From positions 86,976,961 through 87,040,960 of the forward strand of contig CM063498.1 of the NCBI GenBank assembly GCA_032207245.1: DNA of 64,000 nt, given 5' to 3'. The notes under the pieces were generated by a model. The model was not told where the DNA came from. It worked only from the letters and a program-made list of their open reading frames with translations, and ran no database searches. Origin of the DNA: Pardosa pseudoannulata. Lineage: Eukaryota > Arthropoda > Arachnida > Araneae > Lycosidae. Below are positions 12,985-25,886 of this stretch, one piece after another; position 1 is the first letter of the stretch, and every line of letters begins with the position of its first letter. The position numbers and the translations under genes were made by a program.

Positions 12985-15900
12985 TTGAGATGCTAAAAAA
13001 GTACATAGCAACTTAAATATATTAGATTTTTACATTATGTGTAGTACTTTAAATTTAAGTAACTATAAATAGTATCTAAATAATTTTATTACATTAACGA
13101 CCAGAAAGAAACAGATTTTATCGTTTTTCCACTATTAACCCGCGAGGACGCTCGCAGGGCCTCTGAGGCCTGAGCGTAAAAACATTCCACACAAAATCAC
13201 TCAATAGAAATAAATTTTCCAAAATTTTAGTAGCTGTCTTATAGGTCTGCGAAACCCCAATAACATGCATTTCCGCAATTTTCTGTGTATATTTTTCTCA
13301 GAAATAGATACTTTTAATTTATTTGGGTTTGAAATACACAGTACATGCGGACACAGTTTTGCATTTTTATTTAGTGCTTGTGGTTGGAGGACAAATGTTG
13401 TCAAAACTACATCGTTATTTGATTCAAATGATGAAATATAAAGATAAAATATAAAGATATGATTTAAGTTTTTAACTTGTGTGTATCTCATGTTTGGGCT
13501 TTCTGAATGTAAATAAAAAAGATCTGCAGTCCAAAATACTTATTATAAAAATTAATATTTCAAATAATCCGAAATCTATTTTAAGGTTTAAATAACCTTT
13601 AATAAAGTATATTTGGCAATACAAATTGTCTATTCTTCATCGAAAAAAGTTGCACTGGGCTTCCGAGGCCTGGCTCATGTTCTCTTGTAACTATGGGAAG
13701 AGCGCGGAGTGTTAAAGGATATTGTTAATGAACCATCTAATAAAGTACGATGTTTGGTATATGTTCCATATTGGAACAATATAATGATGTTTGTAATGCT
13801 TATAATAAGTGGAAAATTTCAAGATTTTTTTCAAGTATATCAGCTAAAAAATGAAAATTGTTCTCATTACTTTCACTGAGAAATTTATATTTAAATTATT
13901 TCATACCTAATATATGTATGATTCTAAAAAACTACATAGTAACTTAAATATATTAGATTTCTACCTTATATGTGGTCCTCTAAATTTAAGTTACTTTAAA
14001 TATTATTTAACACTTTTATTACATTAACAACCGGAAAAAACTGTGTTTATCTTATTTTCACTATTAAAGGTTGCGATGTTGTTAATAAACCTTCTAATAA
14101 AGAACTTTTGGATAGTACGGTTCACATTGGCACAATATAATGATGTTTGTAGATGCTGATGATACGTGGAAAATTTCTAGACGTTTTTCAAGTATATCAG
14201 CTAAAAACTGAAAATTGTTCTCATTACTTTCACTGAGAAATTTATATTTAAAAACTACATAGCTAATACAGGTATGATCCTAAAACACCACATAGTAACT
14301 TAAATATATTAGATTTTTGAATTATATGTGGTCCTTTAACTTTCAGTTACTTTAAATAGTGTCTTAACATTTTTATTGCAACCGAAAAAAAACAACAGTT
14401 TTTATCATATTTTCACTATTAAAGGTTGCGATATTGTTAATAAACCATCTAATAAAGCCCGATGTTCGTGATATGTTCTACATTGACACAATATAATAAT
14501 GTTTGCAGATGCTGGTGATACGTGGAAAATTTCAAGATTTTTTTCAAGTATATCAGCTAAAAAATGAAAATTGTTCTCATTACTTTCACTGAGAAATTTA
14601 TATTTAAATTGTTTCATACCTAATATATGTAAGATTCTAAAAAACTACATAGCAACTTAAATATATTAGATTTTTGCCTTATATGTGGTCCTCTAAATTT
14701 AAGTTAATTTAAATATTATTTTAACAGTTTTATTACATTAACAACCGGAAAAACTGTGTTTATCTTATTTTCACTATTAATTGTTGCGATGTTGTAAATA
14801 AAACTTCTAATAAAGAACTTTGGAATAGTATGGTTCATATTGGCACAATATAATAATGTCTGCAGATGCTGATGATATGTGGAAAATTTTCAGACTTTTT
14901 TCAAGTATATCAGCTAAAAAGTGAAAATTGTTCTCATTACTTTCACTGAGAAATTTATATTTAAAAACTACGTAGCTAATACAGGTATGATTCTAAAACA
15001 CCACATAGCAACTTAAATAAATTATATTTTTGAATTATATGTGGTATTTTATTTTTCATTTAATTTAAATAGTATCTTAACATTTTTATTACTACCGAAA
15101 AAAAGTGTTTTATCATATTTTCACTATTAAAGGCTGAGATATTGTTAATAAAACATCTAATAAAGTCCGATGTTTGTGATATGTTCCACACTGACATAAT
15201 ATAATAATGTTTGCAGATGCTGATGATACATGAAAAATTTAAAGACTTTTTTCAAGTATATCAGCTAAAAAGTGAAAATTGATCTCATTATTTTCACTGA
15301 GAAATTTATATTTAAAAAACTACATAGCTAATATATCTATGATCCTAAAATACCACATAGCAACTTAAATATATTAGATTTTTGAATTATATGAGGTCCT
15401 TTAACTTTCAGTTATTCTAAATAGTGTCTTAACATTTTTATTACAACCGAAAAAACAGTGTTTATCATATTTTCACTATTAAAGGTTGCGATATTGTTAA
15501 TAAACCATCTAATAAAGTATCATGTTTGTGAGATATTCCACACTGACACAATATAATGATGTTTGCAGATGCTGATGATACGTGGAAAATTTCAAGATTT
15601 TTTTCAAGTATATGAGCTAAAAAATGAAAATTGTTCTCATTACTTACACTGAGAAATTTATATTTAAAAACTACATAGCTAATATATGTATGATCCTAAA
15701 AAAACTACATAGCAATTTAAATATATTAGATTTTTGAATTATATGTGGTTCTTTAAATTTAAGTTACTTTAAATAGTATTTTAACATTTTTAATATATTA
15801 ATAACCGGAAAGAAGAGTTTGTCGTTTCTTCACTATTAAAGGTTGAGATATTGTTAATAAACCCTCTAATAAGGAACCATTTTTGTAATAGTATGTTTCA

Positions 15901-16740
15901 CATTTACAAAATATAATGATTCTTGCAGATGCTGATGATACGTCCAAAATTTCCAGATTTTTTTCAAGTATATCAGCTAAATAGTGAAAATTGTTCTTAT
16001 TACTTTCACTGAGAAATTTATATTTAAAAAACTACATAGCTAATACATGCATGATCCTTAAAAACAACATAGCAAGTTAAATACATTAGATTTTTGCATT
16101 ATATGTGGTTCTTTAAATTTAAGTTACTTTAAATAGTATTTTAACATTTTTAATACATTAACGACCTGTAAAAACAGTGTTTATCGTTTTTCACTATTAA
16201 AGGTTGTGATATTGTTAATAAACCCTCTAATAAGGAACGATGTTTGTGATAGTATATTCCACATTGGCAAAATATAATGATGTTCGTAGATGTTGATGAT
16301 ACGTGGGAAATATCCAGACGTTTTTCAAGTATATCAGCTAAAATGTGAAAATTGCTCTTATTACTTTCACTGAGAAATTTATCTATATTTAAAACACTAC
16401 ATAGATAATATATGTATGATCCTAAAAAACTACATAGCAACCTAAATATTTTAGATTTTTACATTATGTGTAGTCCTTTAAATTTGAGTTACTTTAAATA
16501 GTACCTTAAATAGTATTTATGACATTAACAACCGGAAAGTAAACAGTGTTTATATATTTTTACTGTTGAAAGTGGAGATATTGTTAATAAAGAATCTGGT
16601 TCGTGATTACATGTTCGATATTGTCACAATATAATAATGTTTATAAATGCTGATGGTACCTAAGAAATTTCCAGCCCTTTTTTAAGTATATCAGCTAGAA
16701 GTAAAAACTGATCTTTTTCCTTTAATTCAAAAATTTATTT
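12985..16740. repeat. ~355-bp tandem (satellite-like) array, about 9 monomers
   Basis: A monomer of 350-370 bp recurs about nine times. The landmark 'gatattgttaataaaccatc' or variants falls near 13720, 14068, 14425, 14781, 15132, 15482, 15840, 16200 and 16568. Other landmarks in each unit are 'ttttcaagtatatcagctaa', 'ctttcactgagaaattt' and 'catagcaacttaaatatatt'. Neighbouring monomers differ by perhaps 10-15 percent. The first monomer is interrupted by an insertion at 13139-13711, and the last (16440-16740) is the most diverged. Several monomers keep a short minus-strand open frame, but others break it, so I read no gene. Confidence 0.93.
13139..13711. mobile_element. TTAA-flanked element inside a satellite monomer
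   Basis: The monomer sequence 'actattaaagg' is split so that TTAA occurs on both sides (13135-13138 and 13712-13715), leaving 573 bp that no other monomer has. The left end begins 'cccgcgaggacgctcgcagg' and the right end, read inward, 'cactccgcgctcttccc'. The ends are GC-rich and only weakly inverted, with a shared subterminal motif 'gaggcctg' near both. TTAA duplication points to a piggyBac-type mechanism. The open frame on the minus strand (13201-13491) is unrecognised. Confidence 0.75.
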
Positions 16741-19700
16741 ATGCTTTAAGACTAAATTTTAAACAAAAAAAATTATGAAAAGGCTACTGTTTATTAATGT
16801 AGTACTTTTTAAATTATCAATTTACAATTAAATTTTCTAGTTAATTATCTAAAAAGATAACATAAACTTTGAAACAGTTATAAATAAGAGTATTAGTTTC
16901 ACGATTTGACGAAAATTAAAATGTATAGGTCCTTATATGCAATTTATCTTAATGTCATTACAAATTCAAAGTAAAATATCTCCTAATATTGCTTAGAAAC
17001 GGTAATTTTTTATTATTTTCTGATCAAAATCTTATAAGAGAATGAAATATTTTGATATAGCCTGTAATATCTGTTTTTATCCAAGATTCTCATGGCTGAA
17101 GGTTTACAAACTATCAGTGTTGACAGTGGCCTTGTTAAACTTTTGAAAGGGACTCTCTGAAGAACTAATTCATCTGTGGGACATATGCTGTTCCAGCCCC
17201 TCTGAAAAGGTTAAATACATGTTTTTATATAAGACGAAGTCAATAAGCTTACTATCCTCTTCCCCAAATTTAACTTAAAAAATCTATTAATTCTTTAAGA
17301 AAGTAGGCCTTTAAAATGCCATAAAGTATTGTGTAATAGCCTGGATTCATCAAATGCACCGATAAAACATAAAGTTTGAAATTTACCAATCAAGAAATTC
17401 AGATATACAGAATGACTGAAATATATTAATAGAAATATACTAACATTTACTTGTGATATTTCCTGGTTTTAATTTTAAACTCGTAGAAAAACAAAATTAC
17501 ACTTTTCGAGAGAGCCTTGTGGTTAGGATTCCAAGTTAAAAACTTCGGTTGCTGTATTTGAAGACTCAAAAGCCTCCCCCCCCAAAAAAAAATTCCTTTT
17601 ATTAAAAGATCATGCAGGATAAATGTGAGAGTTTGTAAAATTTCTAGGAGACTACAAGGTAGGTTGATTGGAGATTTTCGGCACTGCATCCTCTTGTGAT
17701 AAATTTTGGAAAGCGCAAAACTATTATTTTGTTAAAAACTTAAATGAAAGGTGATACAGTGAAGCGGCCGGACAGACAAAGGAAAAAGGTTAAAAAGCAA
17801 AACTTTATCAAGAAACACGATTGTGAAAAATGCGTCAAATGTGAGGATAGAAACCAATGACTTTTTTAAAAAGTGAAATATCAGAATGAGGCTGAAATTT
17901 TAAAATAACTTATTGTTAGGCGTATGAGAGTTAAAATAAAGGATACGATGATTTTTGAAGAGAGGACACACGATGAGGACATTCTTAACAGACATATCGA
18001 AATTACACAGTTACTAAGTTTAGGTGCAGAGTCCACAAAATAAAAGATGACGATGAATGAACCGTGTACAATCGCAAGGGAGGATATCATTTTGTTTTCT
18101 GGACGAGAAGGTGTGCCAATTTTCTACTGGGGTTAGGAGAGTCATAGACGGGAAATAATCTACAGGTAAATCCACTGGTCTAAAATCCCGGGATTGGATT
18201 TGAGCTTGGGTAGACACGTGAAATATCTCCAATTTCAGGAGAAATCTGTGGTTTCAATATGCTGTAGATGAGCGGTTGGTATGTGAGAGAGATGTACGGA
18301 ATCAGAAACAAATATCTACTTTGGAGGATAATCGAAATTGAGAGGAAACAAGTATGTCATCACATACAACTTTTACTCCTTAGGGTACCTGTTGCGTGTT
18401 GTTAAAAGATAAGATAGAGGTACAAGATCAAAGTTCCCCTTGAAGAGATGATTAAGAGTGAGTAGTATCAGAAAAGCTTTATGTGTAACTGAGTATGAGT
18501 CAGTATAAAAAAAGTAAATTGAAATTTTACGTTTTAGAGTTTGTAGTGTTTTCAGGGAAGTTAAAAGTGCATAATTTGAAGACGACAGCTTTTGATCATT
18601 TTGAATCTCTGAAAATTTAAAATGGACAGTCGAATGATGGCTAAATGGTATCTGGTACCAGAATTAGCAAGGTTGTCCGGAGTCATGCGTCATCAGCTTT
18701 TAACTGTAAGTCCCTGTACCATTATCCCTCTTGTAGCTAAACTAGGCCATTCCAAGCCAATCAAAATGGAGGAATGTTTTCATGAAGAATCTGAACTTTT
18801 AACGTCAGACTCTGTATTGGAAGATTAATGCACTGATTAATCCTAAACAAATATTTGTTTACAAACCGTTTTCTCAAACACAAGTTTATACTTTCAATGC
18901 AGTTGAATAATTATTGCAATAATAAAAATAGATTTTTCTTACTTAGAGACGGACATATAAAGATTAATTTCAAAAGAGTAAAAAGAGGATATATATGGTT
19001 TTTCATTTGTTAATAAAAAATAACTTGCAGATGTTTGGACGAATTTATATACGTCAAAAATCTAAAATTAGATGATCTAAAAATTAATTTGGAATAAAAC
19101 TAGTATTTATCCTGCAATAAAAATTTTATTCAAGATTACATTTTGCATTTACCTGTATCAAACAACAGCTTCTAATTTTCTCTGCAGTGTTACTTACTAT
19201 CAGATTTTTATTCATCGAGTTAATCAATACGCAAAAAACTGCTTTCTATACAAAGGAAACTAATGATTTAGAGTTTAATTAAAAGACTGTCTTTAAAAAT
19301 TTTACTAGAGAGATTAATACCGAACGTTTAGACTCCTGAAAAGGGAATCTTTATCGACATTTCGTCTAGTCTCATTGTCATGAAAGTTCTGATACGATGT
19401 TATTTTCATGCGTTCGTTTATCTTTTGCCAAATGTGATTACACTGGGAAATAAATCGTTATTTTGTGATGAAGATGACTTTTTTTTGTGTTATCAAACAT
19501 ATCTCGTTTTCAGTTTGTTGAATAGAAATTGTCGTTTATTCTATTTATAATCCAACTCTTAGTGATGGAACAATAAATAATTACTGAAATTGAATATGGA
19601 AACATTGTTAATAACAATGTATAGGATTTGATATAAACATTTGAGACACTAAATATATTTAGGAAAGAATAGAAATACTAGTGAAGATTTGAATCTTTTT

Positions 19701-20065
19701 CGAGGACAGAACTATTGTATATAATTAGATAAATAAGCTTATTTGATAGAGGTAATCCGGAAAGGAAATTTTCTTTAATTAAAGCATTTCGTCTTCAGTT
19801 TTACTACTGTTTGTTCAGCTAATATAAAGATTTCCTTTGAGAGAGAATATTTTTAATATCACTTTATTATTTGTCTGCATTGAACTGGATTAAATGTCGC
19901 TGTTAGCATAGTAACATAATAGCAAATTTGTATCCATTTCTAGCTCTATACTAACAGATTCTATTTAATTTTAAGAATTGAAATATGTTTGAAAAGATTC
20001 GGTTTTGATATAATTTTTTTGTAATCTTTTTAACAGTAGATTCTTAAACGCTGCAGTTATTATAA
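16741..20065. other. AT-rich, no gene recognised
   Basis: About 3.3 kb. It holds a C8A10 homopolymer pair at 17577-17593 and scattered open frames below 85 codons. The plus-strand frame 18622-18828 (68 codons from MDSRMMAKWYL) has a reasonably mixed composition but no family resemblance and no splice context I trust. Minus-strand frames at 17447-18232 overlap one another and look random. Confidence 0.4.
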
Positions 20066-20069
20066 TTAA

Positions 20070-20827
20070 CCCCTTCCCTGTTTTCGGGCCTTTACTGATT
20101 TGCCCGTACGGTGTACGGGTAATCTGATTTCTATTTCGCTTGCACTGTTTCGGCCGTATTTTTTTCCAATTTTAGTAACAAATTATTCGTATAGATGTCC
20201 AGTAAACGATAGTTTGGATTTTATTGTATTTTCTACTCTGGTTCAAAAGCGCTGGTTTTTTTTGTATGCTTTGTACCAGAAGACGAATTGTTATCTTTCA
20301 GCGTATAGCTTTTTTCTGGTTATATTTTACTAACCGCCTGATAATTTTATTATGTAAGAGTTGAATAATATATTTTTACTTTTAAATAATGGATAATTCA
20401 GAGCGTATGGAACTAATTTCTCGAGACTCGGAATCAGAAACTGAATTATCTGTAAATGATAGTAGCGAAAGTTTACTAGATGACCTGGATAGTAGTGACT
20501 CTGATAGTAGTATAGAGGAAATCAGTAAAACAAGACAATTTTTTTAAATTAATTGTGATAATCCTTCGGATCCGCCTGCTAGATTTGCTTTTACTTTACT
20601 TTTTAATTCCAAAAATTAACTTGGATGTCGATGAGACTATAAGTAAACTTCTGTTCTATGATGCTTTCATAGAAAGAAAAAAAAGTTGTAATAAATGCTT
20701 AAAAATATTAGAAATGTTAATTTTAATAACATATTTTTAATTAAAAATGTAAAATGAGCAAAAAAATGCAATAAAAAATGTGACATTTTTTGACCGAATT
20801 CTGGAAATGAATGAAACTGTCAAAGGG
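20070..20827 (+). mobile_element. Second piggyBac-type element, internally deleted
   Basis: TTAA at 20066-20069 and 20828-20831. Left end 'ccccttccctgttttcggg', right end read inward 'ccctttgacagtttcattc', a short TIR of the CCC(C/T)TT type common in piggyBac. The 758-bp body keeps a GC-containing 5' leader with palindromic 'cccgtacggtgtacggg' near 20102, the beginning of the transposase gene and the 3' end. The middle has been lost. It is a different subfamily from the 3671/7457/23349 copies. Confidence 0.85.
20389..20547 (+). pseudogene. piggyBac transposase N-terminus, truncated
   Basis: Fifty-two codons from ATG to TAA, starting MDNSERMELISRDSESE and rich in Asp, Glu and Ser with 'SLLDDLDSSDSDSS'. 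Acidic, Ser-rich N-termini precede the DDE core in piggyBac transposases, and the frame sits about 320 bp from a piggyBac-type left end. The catalytic domain is missing because the element is internally deleted, so this is a remnant. An unrelated acidic protein is possible but the TTAA-bounded context makes that unlikely. Confidence 0.65.
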
Positions 20828-20831
20828 TTAA

Positions 20832-23344
20832 CAGAATTTTACAAAACCTAAATACAGCCATGCATTTTCCTTATTAATATTAAATTCTTCTGTTAGAAAA
20901 TGGATAAAATTAGGTGTACTTCAATAAACATTTTCTTTTCCCTTTATTCAGAAGAAATACTCATAATAAATAACTTTAAAAAATTTGATTTCCGAATGTT
21001 AGATGTTATCAACCATTACGATAAATTGATTATTTTAAATACCACTTCATTTTTATCTGATTTCAGAGTTACTGATATCTGCTTGAATTCTAAGATATTC
21101 TTTACTTAGCTGCAATTATTTTCATTAATAAAAGGTCAAGAGGTATCTCACTGATATAAAATTTCATCAATATTAAATGAGTTAGCTTTTCATTATTTAA
21201 TTATTTACGGATATTTAATAGCTTTTTCGATGTATGCGTAAATTTTTTGTAAAGGAAATTGAAAATATAAAGCATTTAAAGTAAGAATAACTAGAATATC
21301 ATACTTTGTGGAGGGTGACTTCATTAATTTTTTCAGATCATCTTTTGTTCCTAATCTCCATCATTTCCTAATATATGCTGAATCACAAATTTTTCTCAGC
21401 ATTTTCCTTTTAAAAATAAAGGCAGACTCATGTCTTTTTACCATGGTCCAAATTTCATATCTACATGTGATTATTAGATAGTTTGCATTTAATTTTTTAT
21501 ACCGATATAATTTTTTATACCGATTCAATGATACTGATTTATACATTTATTTTCGGTCTGGGTTTTGAATTTTATTTCTTCAGAATTGTGATTGGAAGTA
21601 AAACGTTGGCCCCTGCAGCGTAGTTTTTTTCTTTTTTTGACCGTCCTAATTTGGCAATTTTTATTGATCTCTAAATAATATGATACAAATCACGTGTTTC
21701 TCATAAAGTCAATGAAATCTTACATTTAATACAATTTTTAGCAGAAAATGTCACAGGTAATACGTTAAAACACAATAAAACTCTTTTCTGACAATATTTG
21801 CAAATTAAATTATTTCCATAGATTAAATTATTGTAATTTATACAGGTTCGACAAACTCTCTTGGCCCAACTATCGCTCCTTGTTACGTTTACCAAATTAC
21901 AAAATCTGGCGATGAAAACCATGGCATGTAATCGATACCTCATTATTTGTTGGGTTAGTAAACGACCCACGATTTTTTAAAACCGATTTTTAAAGTAATA
22001 ATCACGAAGATTAATACTTACCAGTACCAGTTGTATACAATAGTTGAAGTAGTTTTTCCATATTTTACTTTTGAAGCGTTTTTTGTGATAGCCACTGCAT
22101 TCGCAGCATTTTATTTTTTTTATTTCTAATACAGCAGTATTTTGGGCATTATCGAAACACCAACGATGCTTTTATTTTATTAGTGTGCTAGAAATTAGTA
22201 CTGTTTACTTCTACTAAGCATCAATACTGTGAGAGTGATTTGCTAATGTTGTAACCTCTCTTAGATTTTGTTGATGAATAACATCTCCAAGAACAAAATT
22301 ATGACTAGAAGGACAGTTACGGGTTATTTGGATCCCTAAACGAAACTACTGATATAACACCTTAAATGTCATATGTTGCCAATAATATGCAATTTAAGTA
22401 TTTTTCCTTATTTAAAATTACTTGGTAATTTATAGATTTTTAAAAATACATCAAATATATCGACATAGGAGATAATCAGTTGGATCATTCAACAATTCCT
22501 CAAATGTATCATTAATTTGATATAAAAATGATTTCAAATGAAGGGTTTCTGGCTAACTAAAATAAAGCAATTTATAAAATAAAACATTTTTCTTTGCTTC
22601 CTCGCAGAATGATTCTCTCTCTAAATCCAATAATGAGAAATGTCCACCTTATTTTGAGTTATTTCATTAGACGTATAGCTTAATGGAATAAGTAAGGCAT
22701 ATAGGTTGAATTTTATTTAGCTTTTAAATTAATCCTAATTATGAATTAATGCAGACGATATAAAACATAATTTTAACAATTTCTGCAACTGATGGCAGAA
22801 TTCATATGTACTGAAATACTGATTTGGAACTACACCGTAAACAGCTGTTGTAACTGTTATCACTCGCAGTCAGTAATTTAAACTAACAAAAGAAATAAAA
22901 GGGACACTACATCTTTAAAACAAACAATTTCTGTAAAGAAATGTAAGCATGGAAAACCCCTTTGGCTAATTTAGTGAAATTGCTCGCGATGTTTACAAAA
23001 CACAAATACACAAACGAATTCACTTTTAGTTTTGATCGTCGAGAAAATTACAGAAATAACAAGGCAATTAATTGCAATTAATACCCTAAAACAGCTTGCA
23101 AAACCAAAAGTTCCAAATTATTAGAAAAACATCAATTGTGAACTATTGGAGAATGGCAGTTATTGTTAAGAAATGACACTCAAACGGAAGTGATAGAATG
23201 CGAGTTTAATCTGTGTACACTTTCGGTAAAATGATCATTTTTCATCAAAGTGGATCAAATTAATTTCACACAACAAACAAGAATTAGGCTCATTTAATAT
23301 GTAACAAAGTGGATTCACAAGAAGGGCTAAGTACAAGAATAATA
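20832..23344. other. AT-rich, no gene recognised
   Basis: Open frames here (for example 20900-21109 plus strand and 21701-21970 minus strand) have no recognisable domain. No RNA gene or clear repeat noticed. Confidence 0.4.
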
Positions 23345-23348
23345 TTAC

Positions 23349-23713
23349 TCATTATATGTGGGACACTTACTAGTACGTTTTCTGACGATTGATACTTAAT
23401 CGCGGGTACTAGTACTGGTTAGTATAACAACATAGTTTGCTTGTGGGTACAAATATAACGGTATATACAGGAAAACGAAGCCGAATATTCTTATCTACTA
23501 CATAGAGTCTGGAAGAAGTTTAGACAAATAAAAACTAGTTTCTACATCAGTCGATGTGGAACCACAGAACGGGAAGGTTGGTTAAAAAAATCTATTTAGA
23601 TTTAAAATTAACTTTTTACTTATCCTTGTGAAAATGATATTATATGTATGTATATTTATAAATTATATATATGTATTCATATATTATATATATATATTAT
23701 ATATATATATATG

Positions 23714-23766
<53 letters not shown>

Positions 23767-23842
23767 ATATATATATGTATGTATATATATGCATATATAT
23801 GTATATATATATGTATATATAAATAAATAAATAAATAAATAA

Positions 23843-23890
<48 letters not shown>

Positions 23891-23891
23891 G

Positions 23892-23926
<35 letters not shown>

Positions 23927-24096
23927 TTATTTGTATATTTATATATTTGTTTTTATATTACAATGTAAAATATGAAAAGTTGCTTAAAAAATAAATAATA
24001 TTAAGACTATTAAGATTTAACTGAATAAATCAATTTACACGCAAAACGGCAGCTCCCGGTACAATTCCGCTGCGAAATGTACCCTCACACAATGTG
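23349..24096 (+). mobile_element. piggyBac-like element, copy 3, core replaced by microsatellite
   Basis: The left end aligns with 7457 onward ('tctgacgattgatacttaat', 'cgggta.tagtactggtta', 'aacggtatatac'), and the right end with 4420-4486 ('gcagctcccggtacaattcc', 'tgcgaaatgtacc', 'cacacaatgtg'). TTAA follows at 24097-24100, while the left copy has decayed to TTAC (23345-23348). The transposase fragment of the other copies is gone and the middle is TA and TAAA repeats. It is outside the large duplication and so an independent insertion. Confidence 0.8.
23640..23930. repeat. TA / TATG / AAAT / GT microsatellite block
   Basis: Mixed TA, TATGTA, a run of AAAT at 23820-23849, more TA, then GT at 23907-23926. 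It lies entirely inside the piggyBac remnant. Confidence 0.95.
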
Positions 24097-24100
24097 TTAA

Positions 24101-24578
24101 AACAAAATATTGCCACGGATTCTTTCGACAAGGTGAGATCAGTAGAATAAAGTTAGGTTACCATTCTCAGACCTTTATCTCCAAATTGGTGGAGGTATAT
24201 TTTCCTGCACCTGCTTCTTTGCATTACTTTACTAAAGGAGTCAAAATGACCCGGACCACTATTCTAGTAAAACATGCCAATCTTTCTAAAACTAACAAAT
24301 CTCGAATGCTAATTTTTTATAAATTAGTGTTATCTATTTAGGAAAATTAAAAAATATCAAACATATATTTCCAAACAAACCAAAGTAATCAACTGGCAAA
24401 AGTACTGAGTCAAAATTACTCCTTCTGCCGCTCAAGTGTTAAAATGTGATGGTGAAAGTTAGTCATCTTACCCAACATTAACATTCATTGATATGAAAGC
24501 CTTCTGTTAGTTTATTGTGCACAGCAGCAGCTTTGAACGAGACAATTCCATGTAAATATTCTTATACCTATAATATTT
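24101..24578. other. Nothing recognised
   Basis: No gene or repeat recognised between the piggyBac remnant and the hAT-type element. Confidence 0.4.
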
Positions 24579-24586
24579 TTCAACGA

Positions 24587-25878
24587 CAGTGACGTGCGGT
24601 ACGTTTTCATGCTGGGTGTGCAGAGAACATGGATTTTCCAATAAATCTTTAATTATTGAGACATCTGTGTTCTCCATTCTGAAACGAGTTATTTATTATG
24701 AATATAAATTTAACGATTACAATAAATAAAATATTTACCTACGAGTAGTCGAGTTATAACTATAAAAACAGCTAAACTTATGAGAATTCTACTAGCACTG
24801 AAGCAAAAATCATGTTTTTTGGTCTATGGTGTCATATCGGCGTCGAAACAGAACACTTTGGGCTTCTACGAAAAACTTATATGTTCAGCAAACGTAGTAC
24901 CACATGGCACCTGCCGCTGCGGTGCTTCATCCGGATTTCTCATTGGTGCCGACAAACGGAACGTCTATTCCACGTGCAGAGGATTTCACTGCACGCTGGC
25001 ACAATAGAGCAAACTGTTTCTTGTTAGGTCAGTGGATTAAATTATATTTATTAATTGTTTTTAACATTTGGAAATCATATATTCTGCGAAAAACATCTTG
25101 ACAATTTTTTTAAAACAAAATCAGGGATATGGCGTTTAATAATATAACTTAAATACTGTCTGTAATACACAATGAATGGTAAAATTTTGACTGTTCTGTT
25201 AAAATTCGTTTCTTTAAAACAAAACAACATTGTTTTTCAGCTAATTATTTCAATAAATATAATATATCACCGAAATTACTTTACCACACTAAAACATTTC
25301 ACTTTATATTGATGAAATACCTCTTTTATATTTCCATGAAAACAAAATCTTACAATATATGAATTTAAACATTAACAATAGCCAGTTAATCAGTTTAAAA
25401 AAAATAATAAAAAAAAAATAAATAAATAAATAAATAAATAAAAATAAAAAAATAAAAAGTCCCCACTCAAATATAACGCTTAATAAACCGTCCTTCGGAT
25501 GATTCTGAATTCCAAGCGTAGGAAAAATAGCTGCACTTGCCTTAGTGCCATAGTATGATGTTCTTCTCCAGTAGCCCATACATATAAAGCGTGATTTTCA
25601 ATTTAGTGCGAAGTGCGTACACCATCAGAACTTCCTATGTTCGTTTTCGCGCTACGTGGTGCAGCGCCTAGTACCCGACGCACTGCAGAAAGTAAGCAAA
25701 TCAATACAAGTAAATCAATACAAGTAAGCAAATCAACATAATATTTGAATATATTATAAATAAAGTTTATTGTATACCATATAAAGATAGGTAGACATAG
25801 GTTCAGGAAATTATTGTCCCTCATAATTTTGCCAGGGTGTGCAGTGTACACCCTGCACATATGGACCTCTCGCCATTG
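24587..25878. mobile_element. Non-autonomous hAT-type element with 8-bp TSD
   Basis: The 8-bp sequence 'ttcaacga' occurs exactly at 24579-24586 and 25879-25886. Between them the left end starts 'cagtgacgtgcggtacg' and the right end, read inward, 'caatggcgagaggtcc', with a second shared block 'gggtgtgcag' / 'agggtgtaca' about 25 bp in. hAT elements make 8-bp duplications and have short imperfect TIRs that often begin CA(G)TG, so the class fits. The 1292-bp interior has open frames of 65-95 codons on both strands, none recognised as the DDE/dimerisation domain, and an A-rich AAAT tract at about 25398-25455. Confidence 0.8.
24780..25027 (+). other. Overlapping short open frames inside the hAT element
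   Basis: Three overlapping plus-strand frames of 65-75 codons cover a GC-richer patch (24900-24990). None shows a BED finger or hAT dimerisation motif I can recognise. They may be remnants of exon sequence from the parent transposon, or chance. Confidence 0.25.
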
Positions 25879-25886
25879 TTCAACGA

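Noticed and set aside
12985..16740. A CRISPR array
   Set aside because: The repeats are ~355 bp, contiguous and without spacers in a eukaryotic context, so this is a satellite-type array.
18622..18828. A 68-codon host gene or exon
   Set aside because: Composition is not absurd, but there is no domain, no splice evidence and no conserved context.
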